From Klebsormidium nitens (taxonomy: Eukaryota; Streptophyta; Klebsormidiophyceae; Klebsormidiales; Klebsormidiaceae): 64,000 bases of DNA. Shown piece by piece: positions 23,105 to 35,200 of this stretch. A program made the translations under genes and the position numbers. The notes under the pieces were generated by a model. It was given only the letters and a program-made list of their open reading frames with translations. It did not search any database and had not been told where the DNA came from. The stretch lies in assembly GCA_000708835.1 (NCBI GenBank), contig DF236997.1:134736-198735 (forward strand). Direction: 5' to 3'. Position 1 is the first letter of the stretch; each line of letters starts with the position of its first letter.

Positions 23105-26064
23105 ATGGCGCTCCAAACAAGTGGGAGGCACTATGATTCTGCGATGGAGCGGGTCCTGCAGATGAACATTGTGGGGTCGGTAAGTGGTAATTTGCCGCCA
23201 AGTCACTCCCTTTGAGCAGTGTTTGATGTCCGTGCTTCTCTGCGTCGTAGAAAAGAAATGCAGGACGGTGGCAGAGCTGCTCGGCTTTTTGGTCTTTTCG
23301 CTCTTTCTGGTGGTACTTCTTGCAGTTCACAGCAGTCCACATAAATTTACCAGTGTGCTGCACTTGAGATCATCCCAATAGCGCTGCCATCAAATACCAG
23401 CACCAAATGATTGCGGCATCATCTGCTGCAGGAGTACTACAAGGAGCTCAACAGCATCAAGAACCACCTCGAGGTAATTGATGAGATCTACAATCAGGTG
23501 GAGCATGTGGAACCCTGGATGAGTGGCAATGCGCGCGGCTCCTCCACTGCCTTCTGCCTCCTGTACAAGCTGTTCACGCTGGAGCTCAACATCAAGCAGG
23601 TGCAAGACCTGATTACCCATGAGGATTCACCGTACATCCGAGCGGTAGGTGCCCCTGAACTTGATGAGAGCAGTTTTGATCCTGGAAGCACAGCCTTGGT
23701 GCACTAAATGTCATGGCGTCTGACAGGACCAATGATTGCCCACTTTGTTGTTTGGCTCGGTTACCAAAGATATCCAAATTATGCCGGTAGCTCGACGCCC
23801 CTCTGAGCTTTCTTGCCAGTCCGTTGAAATACACCTCAGCATACACCTCAACATCTCAAAAACGTTGACGGAGCCATGCTTGTGCACCTAACAGAGAATT
23901 GAGATACGGTGCAAGAAGCAACCACCCTACAAATAAAGAGTACAGAGCAAGATTCCTTGTGCGTGCAGGTCGGCTTCCTGTACCTGCGCTACATCGCGGA
24001 CCCCAAGACGCTGTGGGACTGGTGTGAGCCTTACCTCGAGGACGACGAGGTGGGTGAGTGATGCAGTGCTGCCGGACAGCACGCACCTGCATTTTCTCCC
24101 CTCTGGTTGCAAGCCCTTGGTTTTGCTGCTAATGCGTCCTGCTCCAGGCCTTTTTGGGATTCCCTTAGTGTTGCCGTGCATTAGGTTGGATGAAGTTGCT
24201 TACCTTTCCGAGTTCAGGAAGCTGTACTTACTGGACCACTGCTCTTCATGCAGAAATTTGCCCCGGGCATTAATGGGAAGATGGTCACCATGGGCCTTTA
24301 TGTGAGGGACCTGCTTCTGGAGTTGGTAAGTTGGCCATAGGCAAAGGTCTCGTATACTGGACTTGATCATGCCGCGCGGTTAGAAAGTATTGTGATAGCA
24401 CAGCAACTCCGAACGATGCTTTCATAGCCGCAGCATCAATTGATCTAGGCATTGTCGATTCTATCTTTCCGAGTGAGCGTTGGCACCGGATATAACGGCT
24501 TACCCACGAAAGATGTATTTCATCAGATGAGGACCGTGCTGTTCCTCCATCGTATTACCCAAGAAGGTTGTTACCCATCTTCTTTGCCAATGGAACCATT
24601 GTGATGGACTTCCTCATGATAAAGGTGTCAAAGTGATTTGTCCTGCTGGTTCCCTGAGCAGTTGAGGTTGAGGAAAAATTCAAGTCTGCTCTACACGGGA
24701 GAGGAATGATCCTTCTTTTGGTCTCCGAGCACCTTTTGCTGTTGAAAACTCCTCCGCTTTTAGGTTGAGTGTTTTAAACTCTGCTCTTACTCTCCTTACA
24801 GTACTACTTCGATACCATTTTCCCTCGGATACCCGTTCCCGTTGCCCGTCAGATTACCGCCAATTTGGAGTCGCGTGGCCTGCCTACCAAGGGGCTAGGG
24901 GCCGGTGGCGCTGGCGGCAAGACAGCACGAGGAGCGGAGGGAGAATCACGACGCCCACCTTCGGTGAAAGCTGCTCTTTCAGTGGCATTTGGCCAGCGCG
25001 CCCCTCATCGGTCTGGAGCGAGAGAAGCGGCCACGGCAGACCGCGTGCGGGGAAGCAGCGCAAGGCTCGACGAGTGGGACGATGTCCCAGCTAAGCCGCG
25101 GGACAGGAGTCGGGATACGAGGGACAAGGAACGCAGTCCGTTGATGCCGGTCGCCCGTGAAAGGTCTAGGGATCGGAAGGACGAGCGGGAGAGGTCTATT
25201 GACAGGAGGGCGGAGCGAGAGAAGTCTGCGCGGAGAGAGAGGTCGCCAGAAAGGCGTAAGGAGAGGGAAAGCTCTCGGGACAGGAGGAGCGATCGAGAAC
25301 GCGAGAGTAGGAGGGACCGGGAGAGGTCGAGGGACAGACGGGTCGAGCCGGAAAGAGTGAGAGACAGGTCGAGGGATAGGAGGGATGATCGGGATAGAGA
25401 GCGGAGGCCGGAAAGGTCGCCAGAGAGGAATCTTAGAAGGGAGGACGACAGAGGCCGGGACAGATCGCGGGAGAGAGGTGTTGATCGGACGAAGGAGGCG
25501 AAGCGGGACAGGTCGAGGGACCGAGATCGTGACAGTAGGAAAGAGCGTGGGCGCGATCGGTCGAGAGAGCGAAAGGATGAGCGGGGGCGGGACAGGAGGG
25601 ATCGTTCACGGGAGAGGGGCGATCGTGACAAGGAGAGGCACAGAGACAGGTCGAAGGAGCGAATGAAGGAGCGCGACGAGGGCGGAAGGAAAGAAGAGCT
25701 TGACCCGGAAAAGGACTCCCATCGTAATGGAAGGGGCTCGGATAGGGAGGACCGCGACAGAGATGGGAAGCGCCGGGACAGGGAGCACGAGAAGGAAAGA
25801 GATGGTGATCGGAAGCGGCCTCGGACCGAGGAAGAGGGTCAGGAAGAGGACGGTCAGCCAAGCGGCGGGGAGGGCAAAGACAGGCTCACTGATACAGAGC
25901 GGCCCTTGCGGGATGCGCCCGCGAGGACAGATGTAGAGGAAACCCAACAGCCTGGTGCTGACGAGGAAGGGGAGGAAGGAGAGATTGAAGTGCACAATGA
26001 CGGGGATTCTAAGAACGCATCTTCAACACCAGATGCTCCTAAGGAGCCAGAAGTTGGCACATGA
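23105..26064 (+). CDS. PRPF38B: PRP38B-type pre-mRNA splicing factor with RS/RD/RE-rich tail
   Basis: Spliceosomal protein of the PRP38 family (PRPF38B; plant SRL1 type), nuclear. Five exons: 23105-23179, 23432-23644, 23969-24049, 24254-24325, 24802-26064; 567 residues. The PRP38 domain occupies about residues 5-165: RVLQMNIVGSEYYKELNSIK, VIDEIYNQVEHVEPWMSG, STAFCLLYKLFTLELNIKQV, SPYIRAVGFLYLRYIADPK, MVTMGLYVRDLLLELYYFD, FPRIPVPVARQI. From about 25070 to 25830 the last exon encodes some 250 residues of Arg alternating with Ser, Asp or Glu, a splicing-factor low-complexity domain and SR-kinase substrate. An acidic C-terminus follows. The start fits the plant N-terminus (MALQTSGR). The 3' end lies 0.8 kb before the next gene on the same strand. 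Confidence 0.96.
25070..25830 (+). repeat. Low-complexity RS/RD/RE-coding repeat inside the PRP38B exon
   Basis: Purine-rich, imperfectly repeated codons (variations of gac-agg-tcg, gat-cgg-gag) encode alternating Arg-Ser, Arg-Asp and Arg-Glu dipeptides. The reverse strand stays open over 25005-25631 only because the repeat avoids stops there. No spacer structure is present, so it is not a CRISPR array. Confidence 0.9.
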
Positions 26065-26874
26065 GATTGTTTTGTGGAGTTCGAGGAGCATTGAGTTGGT
26101 CGATTTTTAACGAACGAACAACTTAAAGTTCTGAAGAGATCTGAAATCTGGTAGTCTGTTCTTGGAAGATGCAACCAGGCCTGTACGAGGGTTGTTAATT
26201 GCAATTTGGTTGGGAGAAGCGGAGGACCTGATAAGGCGACTCTTTCAGCATCTTGCAATTAAGAAGCTCGTGATTGCTCGCAGATGGTGGATTGATATGT
26301 TACAAATGAACTCTCAATAGCAGATTGCATGGGTTTTGGAGTTGGGGTCGTTTGCGTGCAACTCAAAAGTGCAACGTACCTGCATGCAAACTCATGCATT
26401 CAAGAAAAACATCTGGGTCCGAATCGTATGTTCGAAGGCATGTATGCTAATGAACCGAATGTTTCAATTTTATCTACGGCCGGGCCGGGTCTTATCTAAC
26501 GTAGCGAGCCAAGCTCGTCATAGTCGATATGTAGCATGGCGCCATTCGCTCATGGCAATATGGGCTGAGGCCACTCCTTCACCAATGTGCTTTCGGCGAG
26601 AATTTGGTTACCTACATTGACTTGCACCTGTCTGCCTGGAAGTTAAGCAGCTTGTGGAGCTTGCACATAAGTACAACAGAAATTCGACATTCTGAATCTT
26701 GCATGCATTATGATGCACAGGCTCTGCTCAGGACAAAGTTGCGGTCTGACGTCATGTTTAATTGCAGTCGACTTCTCCAGAGGGCCAAAATGAACGTTGG
26801 GAGGGGATCATCTTCAATGTTTTTGCGTTCAAGTTGACTGTTCTCGAGGGGCCGTACTTGATGAGCTGAACGTC
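26065..26874. other. Intergenic region upstream of the SMUG1-like gene
   Basis: Holds the PRP38B 3' untranslated region and the promoter and leader of the next gene. The only detail I can point to is a minimal upstream frame (ATG-AGC-TGA) at 26861-26869, six bases before the chosen start at 26875. No coding segment is recognised. Confidence 0.5.
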
Positions 26875-29800
26875 ATGAGCAAGGTGAATCCCTTCCAACA
26901 CTTCATGTATAAAGCCCCTATTGCACAGCAGGCTGGTGGCGCTATGACACGGAAGGCAGTCAAGCGCGGCGGATTGACATCAGGAGTTCCGGAGAGGGGT
27001 GCAGGGTCTGCCAGAGTAGAAGAGAACACAGACAAGATGCATGGAGGTCGCGCGCGGGGGCGAGTTGCAAAGCAAGCGGCTGCTCAGAAAGCTCTGGCCC
27101 CAAACTCAAGGAAAGACGGTGTGCCAGAAGAGTCTGGCCATGCAGAGACCGAAAAGTTGCTGCCTGCTGCAAAGCGTGCACGAGTTGAGGAAAATGCTGC
27201 CGGGCAATCAAGCAGTCCCAGCAGAGCTTCAGAACCAAACGCGACCCAATTGCAACCGGACGTGCAGGAGCGGTGTAAGGTCTTGCTTGAGGTTGCACAG
27301 GACTTAGTCAAGCAGCTGCAGCCCCTCAAGTTCAAGGCCCCTGTGACCCATGTGTAAGTACAATATGTCTGCGGGCTGTGATCAGAAATTTCTCATTCTA
27401 GCAAGAGAAACACGTGCCGCCCTTTCAGAAAGGTCGCCCCAGTGTTCAACCACATGGAGAGAGGGGGCAGACATTGTGCAAGGGGCTTTCCTGCAGCCTG
27501 TGCTTGTGCGCCAGTGCTGAGTCTCCATCGTTCCTGCTGCACAGGGCTTCTACTCTGGCTGGTCCCAAGCCATAGCGAAGATAGTTGAACTTCCCCCTTG
27601 ACCACCATCATTTTTCCACTTTTGAGGTGACCCACAATCAAATTGCAGGTACAATCCGCTGGAGTATGCGATGAAATCTTACATGCAGTACGTCACACGA
27701 TATGGTGGGTGGCACTGGCAGAGCTGTGCTATGCCTGCTGCCACCTTTCTGTTGCACTTTTCAGAATCAGCTCAAGGTGGTGGAAGTGGCGGGGTCAAAG
27801 CTGGGTAAAGATGTCTTTGAAAATGTGGTGAACACACAAATCAGTTCTCTGTATGGTGCGCCCAAATGATCCCCAGGATTGAAACAGCCCACTAAAGATC
27901 ACCAAAAATAGAAATTCGCCTGGGTCTGCAGGAGGCCGCTCAGGAATAGTGCTGTTGGTGGGCTTGAATCCAGGGCCGTGGGGGATGGCACAGGTGACCT
28001 TGCTGAGCCTGCCCTTGTTGGGTTGGTTGAATCTTGACCTGGCAGCTTTGACTTCAAGCTTGGACTTCCCACTCCTGCGTGAATTGCTGGGGAAGCCGAA
28101 GCCTTCCAAGCCCCTCTGTTCAAGAGTTCTTTTTTGCTTCTGGAGCAGCATTGAATACAACATTGTCCATGAGTGCACACTGTAGAAAGCAGACCTGAAT
28201 GATGGGAAAATGAGCGAAGGATGGACCTCGGGGTTTTTCAAAACATGGCTGTCTTTCTTGAATTACAGACTGGGGTGCCTTTTGGGGATACCTCAATGGT
28301 GAAGGATTTCCTGGGGATCATGGCACCGGTGAGAGCGAACTCGTGCCCTTTATGTTGCGTGCCTTTCTTGCGGTGTTGCTGCCTCTCTGGTAGAACCTTC
28401 GATTGCCACTCTTGCATCTTCTGTCTGAAGTATAAGCATAAGCATGAAGTATCGGTAGGAGGGCGCTCGGTGGCGTCTGACCCGCGAATCGAGAGTTTTC
28501 CCAGCTCAAGAGCGGTCACCGCTTGAAGCTGATTTCCCAACAAGCTGACAAGCTCTCCTTGTGCGTGGCAGGTGGAACAGCCTCCAAAGGTGCACCCCAA
28601 GAGACTGGTGTACGGATTCAGCTGCCCTTACAAGGAGGTGAGGAGGCCACTCAAACACAACGGCCTGAAACGTGCACCATTGTGAGAGTACCAAACGAAA
28701 GTAGCTTATGTTGTAAGATCGTGTGGGCACTCTCTGTGTATTGGAGACACGCGGATGCAGCGTCCTGAGAGCTTCTCTGCACCGTTGTACTGAAAACACT
28801 GCATCATTCATTTCTTCAAAGTTGCACGAAAACGTGTATTAGCTGTCTTACTGCGGCCGTGATTTTGGAGCGCTCCGTTTTTATTAGAGTCCATTCAATC
28901 TGGAAACGAGGAGCGATTAGAAGCAGCGCCGTAACACCGGCCAGGCTTGTGACACCAGCATATTCCGTCTATGTGCGTAGGTCAGTGGGCAGAGGATCTG
29001 GGGGTGGGCCCGGGATAGGTACAAGGACCCGGAGGCCTTCTTCAACAAGTTCTACGTTATGAACTACTGCCCTCTTGCGTTCATGGAAGGACCTAACGGG
29101 AAGTAAGTAGTAAATATTTGTGTGCGCATTGCCGCGATTTGGTCGTGTATATACCTCAGGAGTGTTTGTAGGAGCTATCAATAACAGGTTCGCTTGCGAA
29201 GAGAGTTCCGCCTAGAGTTTCGCAGCGAAGCTTCATCTCCTGTGCCTATGATTACTCGTTGTCTCGCTGAGTCGTCAAAGCAGCTTTGGAATGTGACGGG
29301 CGGGCGATGATCACGGATTTTGAAGAAATACGGATCGAGAAACGCAAACGTCGATTAAATTACCGTTCATCACCCCTACTTGTTCACATTCATGTAACGG
29401 TGTCATTGTGGTCGAGACACAGCTGCTTGCAGGACCATCTCCAAGCTTGTATCGCTTTGTGGTTTTGACTCTTTCTTCCTGTCCAGGTTGCGAACTCCCG
29501 ACAAGCTTCCGGCCGCAGAGAGGGACGCTGTTGTCCGGATCTGCGACGAAGCCCTCACAAAGACCATTGAAGTCCTCAAACCGAAGCTTGTTATTGGCAT
29601 CGGTAAGGATCGTATCCGTATTCTGCGTTTGATGTCTGCAGATGCATCCAAAAGTAAGGAGCGCTGCACACTATGGTGGCTATATTCATGTCGAAGTGCT
29701 GGACTTCGTTTCTGGCCAAATCAGTTGCCGTTGTCGAGAAACTTTCTGCTCACACCGTCCCTCGAAGCCTTATCGTTGTTCACTATTGGTTCCTCCAGGA

Positions 29801-29950
29801 CAGTACACGTCTGAACGAGTACGGCGGTGCGCTGGAGATATAAAAACAGGGACGGTCATGCATCCCAGCCCCGCCAATCCTGCAACGAATGCGGGGTGGG
29901 CAGGTATTGCGGAGAAGCAGTTGCAAGACATGGGGGTGGACTTAAGCTAG
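26875..29950 (+). CDS. SMUG1: SMUG1-type single-strand-selective monofunctional uracil-DNA glycosylase
   Basis: Base-excision repair enzyme that removes uracil and 5-hydroxymethyluracil from DNA. Eight exons: 26875-27353, 27649-27704, 27932-27993, 28269-28328, 28572-28637, 28981-29102, 29487-29602, 29799-29950 (TAG); all phases agree, 370 residues. Motif 1 is GLNPGPWGMAQTGVPFGD with Asn ~191 at the catalytic position (Asn85 in human). Motif 2 is HPSPANPATN with His ~342. Flanking family segments are VYNPLEYAMKSYMQYVTRYG, PPKVHPKRLVYGFSCPY, FYVMNYCPLAFMEGPNGK and DKLPAAERDAVVRICDEAL. The first ~150 residues are a basic, Ala-rich, disordered extension containing KRAR, absent from the ~270-residue animal enzyme and perhaps a nuclear-localisation or interaction region. 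ATG 26875 is chosen because it is the first in-frame ATG of the open frame. UNG-family motifs are absent. Confidence 0.95.
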
Positions 29951-30843
29951 ACCTTCGGCAGTGGAAGGCTGTGTAGTTTTTCATGTTCGTGGAATTGCTT
30001 CCAATCCACACGCTGTTATCCTGCTCGATCATCCGCGGATGTGTTGAGCTACGGTTGTCAGATTCGAGCACCGCATCAATACAGGAAAGTTGGACTGTCG
30101 CCATATGTGCCTTCAATTAATTTTGGTGAACATGATGCGTTCTCGGCTTAATTGGCACAGTGCCTGTTTTGCATATTAGCGCTCCGCAGCTTGCCGTCCT
30201 TAGTGCACCCCTTAATCTGCAAAGCTGCACTCATTTTTGACTTGTAGAAGAACCTTATGCATTTGCAATAAAGTTTACTCATGTGCAGATTTGTCTTGCG
30301 ATCATGCATGATTGAATTTCTTGAAAGCATCAAGTTGTTGGATCGCACCATGAGCTGGATTTGCCAGAAATCATGTACAGGCATACGCAAATGTAGATTT
30401 CATAGGCGACATCCTCATATGGTATAGACGGCATTTGAAATCGATCATGGCTCGTCTCATGGCGCCTCAGAGGTACGTTGTGCACTGCATCACCGCACAT
30501 GGAGCCTTTGCCCTAACGACGATCGATGAAGGGCATCCTGTGGACCGCCAGCGTTTGCAAACTTGAAATCCACCACATCATTGAAGTCAGCAAGACCAGT
30601 CCAAGCCAGAATATATGTGAGCACTCAACGGGAATCATCATGACGCATGGTTGACTAGTCCGATTCAACGATTGAATATGGCCCTCGACTCCACGTGACA
30701 ACCGTTTGCGCACTTCAGGGTTCGGCTTCAGCTCCACTGATTGTAAGTAGCTTCGATTTTGACCACATCCAAAGATACAAGCCCATCAGAGTCTGCCGTC
30801 CATGCTAGAAATCGGCTCAGCACTGACAAAACTCAAAACATGT
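29951..30843. other. Intergenic region between convergent SMUG1 and SIS-domain genes
   Basis: 0.9 kb expected to hold two 3' untranslated regions. I see no conserved coding segment or RNA gene. Local A/T-rich runs have no recognisable structure. Confidence 0.5.
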
Positions 30844-31488
30844 TCATTCCAGGTTAGTATGTCTTGCTCGCATGCTTTCTGCACTTTCTGCAAGGCGTGG
30901 CCTGAGCATCAGGATCACTATTTCGAACAAGACAAACAGCGCACCTTCATAGATACTGCCCATTGGCAGGAGCGGGGAACTATTGACTTGTTCCAAGCTT
31001 TCTATAGGTCCTGTGACTGCAAGTGAATCTTTCGATCCCTCCGATCCTAGATCGTCTGCCATCGTCTGTGCTGCAAGGTGCACTACATATTGTGCATTTT
31101 TTGCGGACGCACCGTTTGGTTGAGCAGTAATGACAAGCGTTGCTGCCCCTGCACAATTGGCAACTCCAAGAAGACCGTTCACCGTCGAAAACTCTCCGGG
31201 GCCAGCGCTTGCCACGAAAAGATCCCCACTTGCAACCGGCGGACAACTCATATCTCCTACCATGTGAGCTTGAAGGCCTAGATGGTATAGCCGCATTGCA
31301 AAAGCGCGCATCATCAGGCCCTCCCTTCCCACACCATAGAGGACGATGCGCTTCTCTCGGTGTTTCTCGATCAGCCCAGCAACTCTAGCAGCAGGATCGG
31401 TTTCAGAGCTGTTGGTGCTGGCGGTACAGCTGCTGAAAACCTGTCCGATCTCAGCAAGTACAGCGTTTGCTAGCTGGCTAGTATCCAT
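30844..31488 (-). CDS. SIS-domain sugar-phosphate isomerase, 6-phospho-3-hexuloisomerase-like
   Basis: Single uninterrupted frame of 214 residues (ATG 31488, TGA 30844-30846). It has a SIS fold: helix, then RIVLYGVGREGLMMRAFAMR, LYHLGLQAHMVGDMSCPPV, SGDLFVASAGPGEFSTV, ATLVITAQPNG, LPMGSIYEGALFVLFE and a terminal MRARHTNLE. The ending and the order of motifs are those of 6-phospho-3-hexuloisomerase (HxlB), which in the ribulose monophosphate route interconverts hexulose-6-phosphate and fructose-6-phosphate. The canonical SGSGET loop is replaced by SAGPGEF, so the substrate may differ. The partner hexulose-6-phosphate synthase is not in the window. It is the only intronless gene here, which would fit late acquisition from a bacterium or retroposition; that is inference. 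No targeting peptide is obvious, suggesting the cytosol. Confidence 0.88.
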   Translation of the reverse strand: MDTSQLANAVLAEIGQVFSSCTASTNSSETDPAARVAGLIEKHREKRIVLYGVGREGLMMRAFAMRLYHLGLQAHMVGDMSCPPVASGDLFVASAGPGEFSTVNGLLGVANCAGAATLVITAQPNGASAKNAQYVVHLAAQTMADDLGSEGSKDSLAVTGPIESLEQVNSSPLLPMGSIYEGALFVLFEIVILMLRPRLAESAESMRARHTNLE

Positions 31489-32276
31489 GATTCCACAGCC
31501 CTAAACACCTCTATCGGACCCTGCGTGCTGTTTGTGGGATATGCAGCGTACAGCTTTTTTTTATCAGCAGGCTCAGGGGCTAGTGGAACGTTTGAAAAGG
31601 AGCCTACATGAAGAGAGAAATGCCATGGCGCTCCGCCGCTTCCATGCTGCGAGTTGTAAATGCTAGCTTGCCAAAAGCTGGCACAAGCTAGCTAGCTATT
31701 AAGGCGTTCCGTATTCACACTGACGCCTTGGCTACCGGTTCTAAGCTGCTCTTGGCAGCTTTGACGGGGGACGGATGTTTGACATGGCAATACTTGATGC
31801 CGTTTCTCGCTGCGGGAAAGCTTAGCAAGTCGGCGAAATGCGTGAAGAGGGTCGATTTCTCAAGTTGCCACCATATATATTTAAATATTATTATTGGCAC
31901 ATTGCAGCATGCAGGCGCACTTTCTCAGCTCGGCCAGCATCGGCTTCCGCAGCACTGGCAGAGATCGGCATCCATTGGCGTTGTGCGTTTCACTGATTTA
32001 CATCAGAAAGCATGCTGTTGCCAACGCCAGTGACGGCGCTTGCACTCAGGAAATGGCGCAACGTGGTTGCCACCTAAGACTTGACCATGTTCTGTTTCAA
32101 AGTAGACAATGAATCTGCGCAGCTGCTGCAGCAAGAACTTGAGACAATTTTCGCTGGGGGTTCTTGTGACCTAAGAAACACCACTGCAGAGGCAGATAAT
32201 TGAGGCTAAGCCGGAAAACTTTTCCATTGTCTTGAGCAAGCCGCTTAACAAGAGCCACTGACATAACAGAAGCAAG
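31489..32276. other. Divergent region between SIS-domain and GUP1-like genes
   Basis: 0.8 kb between head-to-head starts, expected to carry both promoters. It includes an A/T-rich palindromic stretch (atatatttaaatat) near 31874-31887. No coding segment is recognised. Confidence 0.5.
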
Positions 32277-35200
32277 ATGCAGCTGCGTTGGTCAGTGCAG
32301 CTGGTGGCATGCTGCCTTCTATGTCTTTGCACGATTGGCACTGTCATCAGGCGGGTGGTACGTCTTTCGAAAGGTATTCCGTTGCCTCACCTCAACGTTG
32401 TCTTCAGGACCAGGAAGTTCCCCAGCAGCATGGAACTAATTCACAAACTTAAGCATCTGGTCTGAGTTGTTGTTGGTCCTTTCTGGTTGGCTCCAAGAGA
32501 TTGGCTTTGAATCCACCAGTTGTGTTGCTGCATCAATCAATCCAGTGCCCTTAACAGGCTTTGCCCTGAAGTGCAGCTCAGGAAGGACACAGATTCCGTG
32601 TACCACATCGACCATCTTTCCCATGTTGGGAACAATCAAACTTCGTCCCTTGACATTATTAATGAGATCAAGGATGTCCTGCCCAATCCATTTTTTTGAG
32701 CTGCCATGTTTGCACAAAGTTCGTCAATCTGACTCGGCTCTAACTGCAGAGTTTGATCAAGGGCAATGGAAGGGCTACCTGCCTGGGCTTCAAGAAGGCT
32801 GGCTGTTGAACCGTCAGATTGTGAGCATTTCTCACCCTGATCCACAGGTTCTGGCATGGTCTTCTTGCCCAGACTGTCGTGATCCAACTTATTAGTCGGG
32901 GCTTTGTACGTCCAATTCTAGCAAGTCCATGCAACTATTGGAGAGGCGAGTATGAGCAGAAATGGGGCTTGGCTGCATTCAAACCTTTGGCTGCTAGTAT
33001 AAGACGGCTTCTGACTGGTTGTGCAGGACCTGTCGGATGCTCAATGGCGAAACTTCCGCAGCAGTGCTCAGATTCTGATCGCTGCCGCCCTTGGCACGAC
33101 ACTACTCGGGTCGCTTTTCAGGAACACACCCCGAGCACGCACGCTCTACTGGCTTCTTGTTGGAATGGGATTTAACTTCCAACTACATGGAGCTTAGTAA
33201 GCACACTTCTAGGCTGTGGGCGCCTCAAACTTTGGCTCTCTCAACACAATGAAGTTGGCTGTTGAGACTAGGGGGTAGACGTCTACTCTCCTGGCACACT
33301 ATACTGTGGAAACAGTTCACGCCTGCGCATCTGTCACCAGAGCGATTCTCATATGCTGGAGCCCTTGAAGAGGCCCCGCTGCTCGATCCCGTGTATATGT
33401 TGAAACACACAAGCCTCCCCTTTTTTGCAGCTCCCTCTTTGTCCTGGTCATTGCGACCGCCAACTTTCTCCTCGTCAAGGTGGGCAGGTGGGCTGAGTTT
33501 TGTAAGGAAACGGAGGTCTTCTTTTTCCTACGAGTTTGCCAGTCACAAGCCTTCTATCTCTGCCCTGATGAGTGTCAAGCTCCTTGCGAAAAGATCTTAG
33601 ACTGCCCAGCCTATGGTCAGTGAACTGATACTCGCCCCCCATTCCGAGTGAAATGAATCCGGAGAAAAACGAAGAAAGAACGACGCTCAGTGATTGCGGA
33701 TGCTCTCACCATCTTGGGATCGAATCGGAAGAACTTCAAAGGTACCTTTCTCCCTGCCAGGTGCTTGCCGGCCGACGCCTCTGTCCTGTTGTTTTCTGGA
33801 CCGCAAGCTGCGCCATGCTGGTGTACATCCGACTGGCGGACGGCTTCAGCTTCAGCTCCTTCGGGTGAGAGATACCACCTCCACAGAAACTGAGGTACTG
33901 ATCTGCTGTTGAAACAATCGAGATACCGCCCTCCTGAATGGACGAGCGACTTGCCTAATCCTTTGCTGCGTTTAGGCCCCTTGAATCCCAACCGGTATAT
34001 AGTGCTTCTTAATAAGAGTCAGCTGAGCTCTGGCAATAAGCAGTGTTCGCACTTGAGCTGGGTCTGCATCTCGTATGGATTCGGTGCTGCTTTTCGGCCA
34101 GCGTAAATCTAACAGCTGCTTCGCTGCATGTCACAGGGCTTCCTGGGAGTGGCTGGATTACCATAAGGGAAGTCTTAGGTGGCACATTGGATTCAATTTA
34201 GGTGAGCCTTCGCACCGAAGCATCTGCTTTTGAGCTTGAGTAGGTCAAGTGTCATGGCAGAGGCGCATGTTTTGGCTGGTACCCATGTTGACTGTAAGCT
34301 CGATCAAGCAACAGTTTTAATTAGGGTCTTTCACTTCTTCTTGGTCGGCTAGCAAAGCAATCCATGCAGAACCATTCGAAGAAGGAGGGTTTAGACCGCC
34401 GTTGTTTTCGCGTTTGGCCCTAGAACTTTTCCTTTGCAAAATTCGTATCCGAAGTTGACGAAGTCAGAAGGCTGACATCCCGGTGGCTTCTGCAGTGATG
34501 CTCCGAATCCTGAGCTTTGGCCTCGACTATCACTGGAAGAAGCTCGGCTTCGCCCCTCAGGTTCGTCGATTGCTGTATCCCGTTTCCCCTTGTGTAGACG
34601 GTCAAATTCTTCAATCTGCATCTTAGATGAATGCAGGGTTCTTTCAGCCCTTTTCTTCTAGAGGGATCTCGCGTTGCTCTCTAGAGTACTGCGAGACCCT
34701 GCAGTTCGTTCACCTGTTCACTCAGCATTGAGCAATTTGACGGCAACGACTTATGACTTGCATTTGATGATTGTTGCATCCACGACCTGATCAGTGTAGC
34801 AAGTGTGACTGATAAACGCCGTTCTGCAGAATCAGAAAGCGAAGTTGGAGCAAACGAAGTCAAACGCGAGAAGCCTCGACAAACCAGAGGTAAGTCTTTT
34901 TTGTTTTCGAGGTCGCTGTTGCTTCATCCCGTTAACCAAGCAACTCGAAGGTCGTAGAGAAGAGTCCTGACATGCTTGCGTAGACTTGGCAAGGTTGCTG
35001 GACCCCACGCATTTGTTCGCAAGGCATCGAGTCGTGATTCATCAGAGCTGTCGATGCGGGCCTTCTTTCGTCCTCTGAGAGGCCCTGTCGTTTCCGTTCG
35101 TGTCTCAATACGCCGACAACGAAACAGCTACTGTATTTCAAGTTACATCAAAAAGGTCAGCGCAGACAAAGCCTGCCAGCCCATCCGCCTTGCTGGGAGT

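Noticed and set aside
25005-25631. Long minus-strand frame of 208 codons rich in Ser/Arg/Leu
   Set aside because: Exact antisense of the RS/RD/RE repeat of the PRP38B exon; the low-complexity codons leave the reverse strand open. It has no motif of its own.
25070-25830. Periodic repeat resembling an array
   Set aside because: No unique spacers or conserved repeat unit; it is a coding low-complexity region in a eukaryotic gene.
33909-34106. Possible extra exon of the GUP1-like gene
   Set aside because: Exon 33761-33864 joins directly and in phase to 34137-34201 and matches the family without a gap, so this frame is intronic.
35100-35154. Possible extra exon of the GUP1-like gene ending in TVFQ
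   Set aside because: Exons 34830-34889 and 35278-35391 already join in phase 0 with the length expected from plant homologues.
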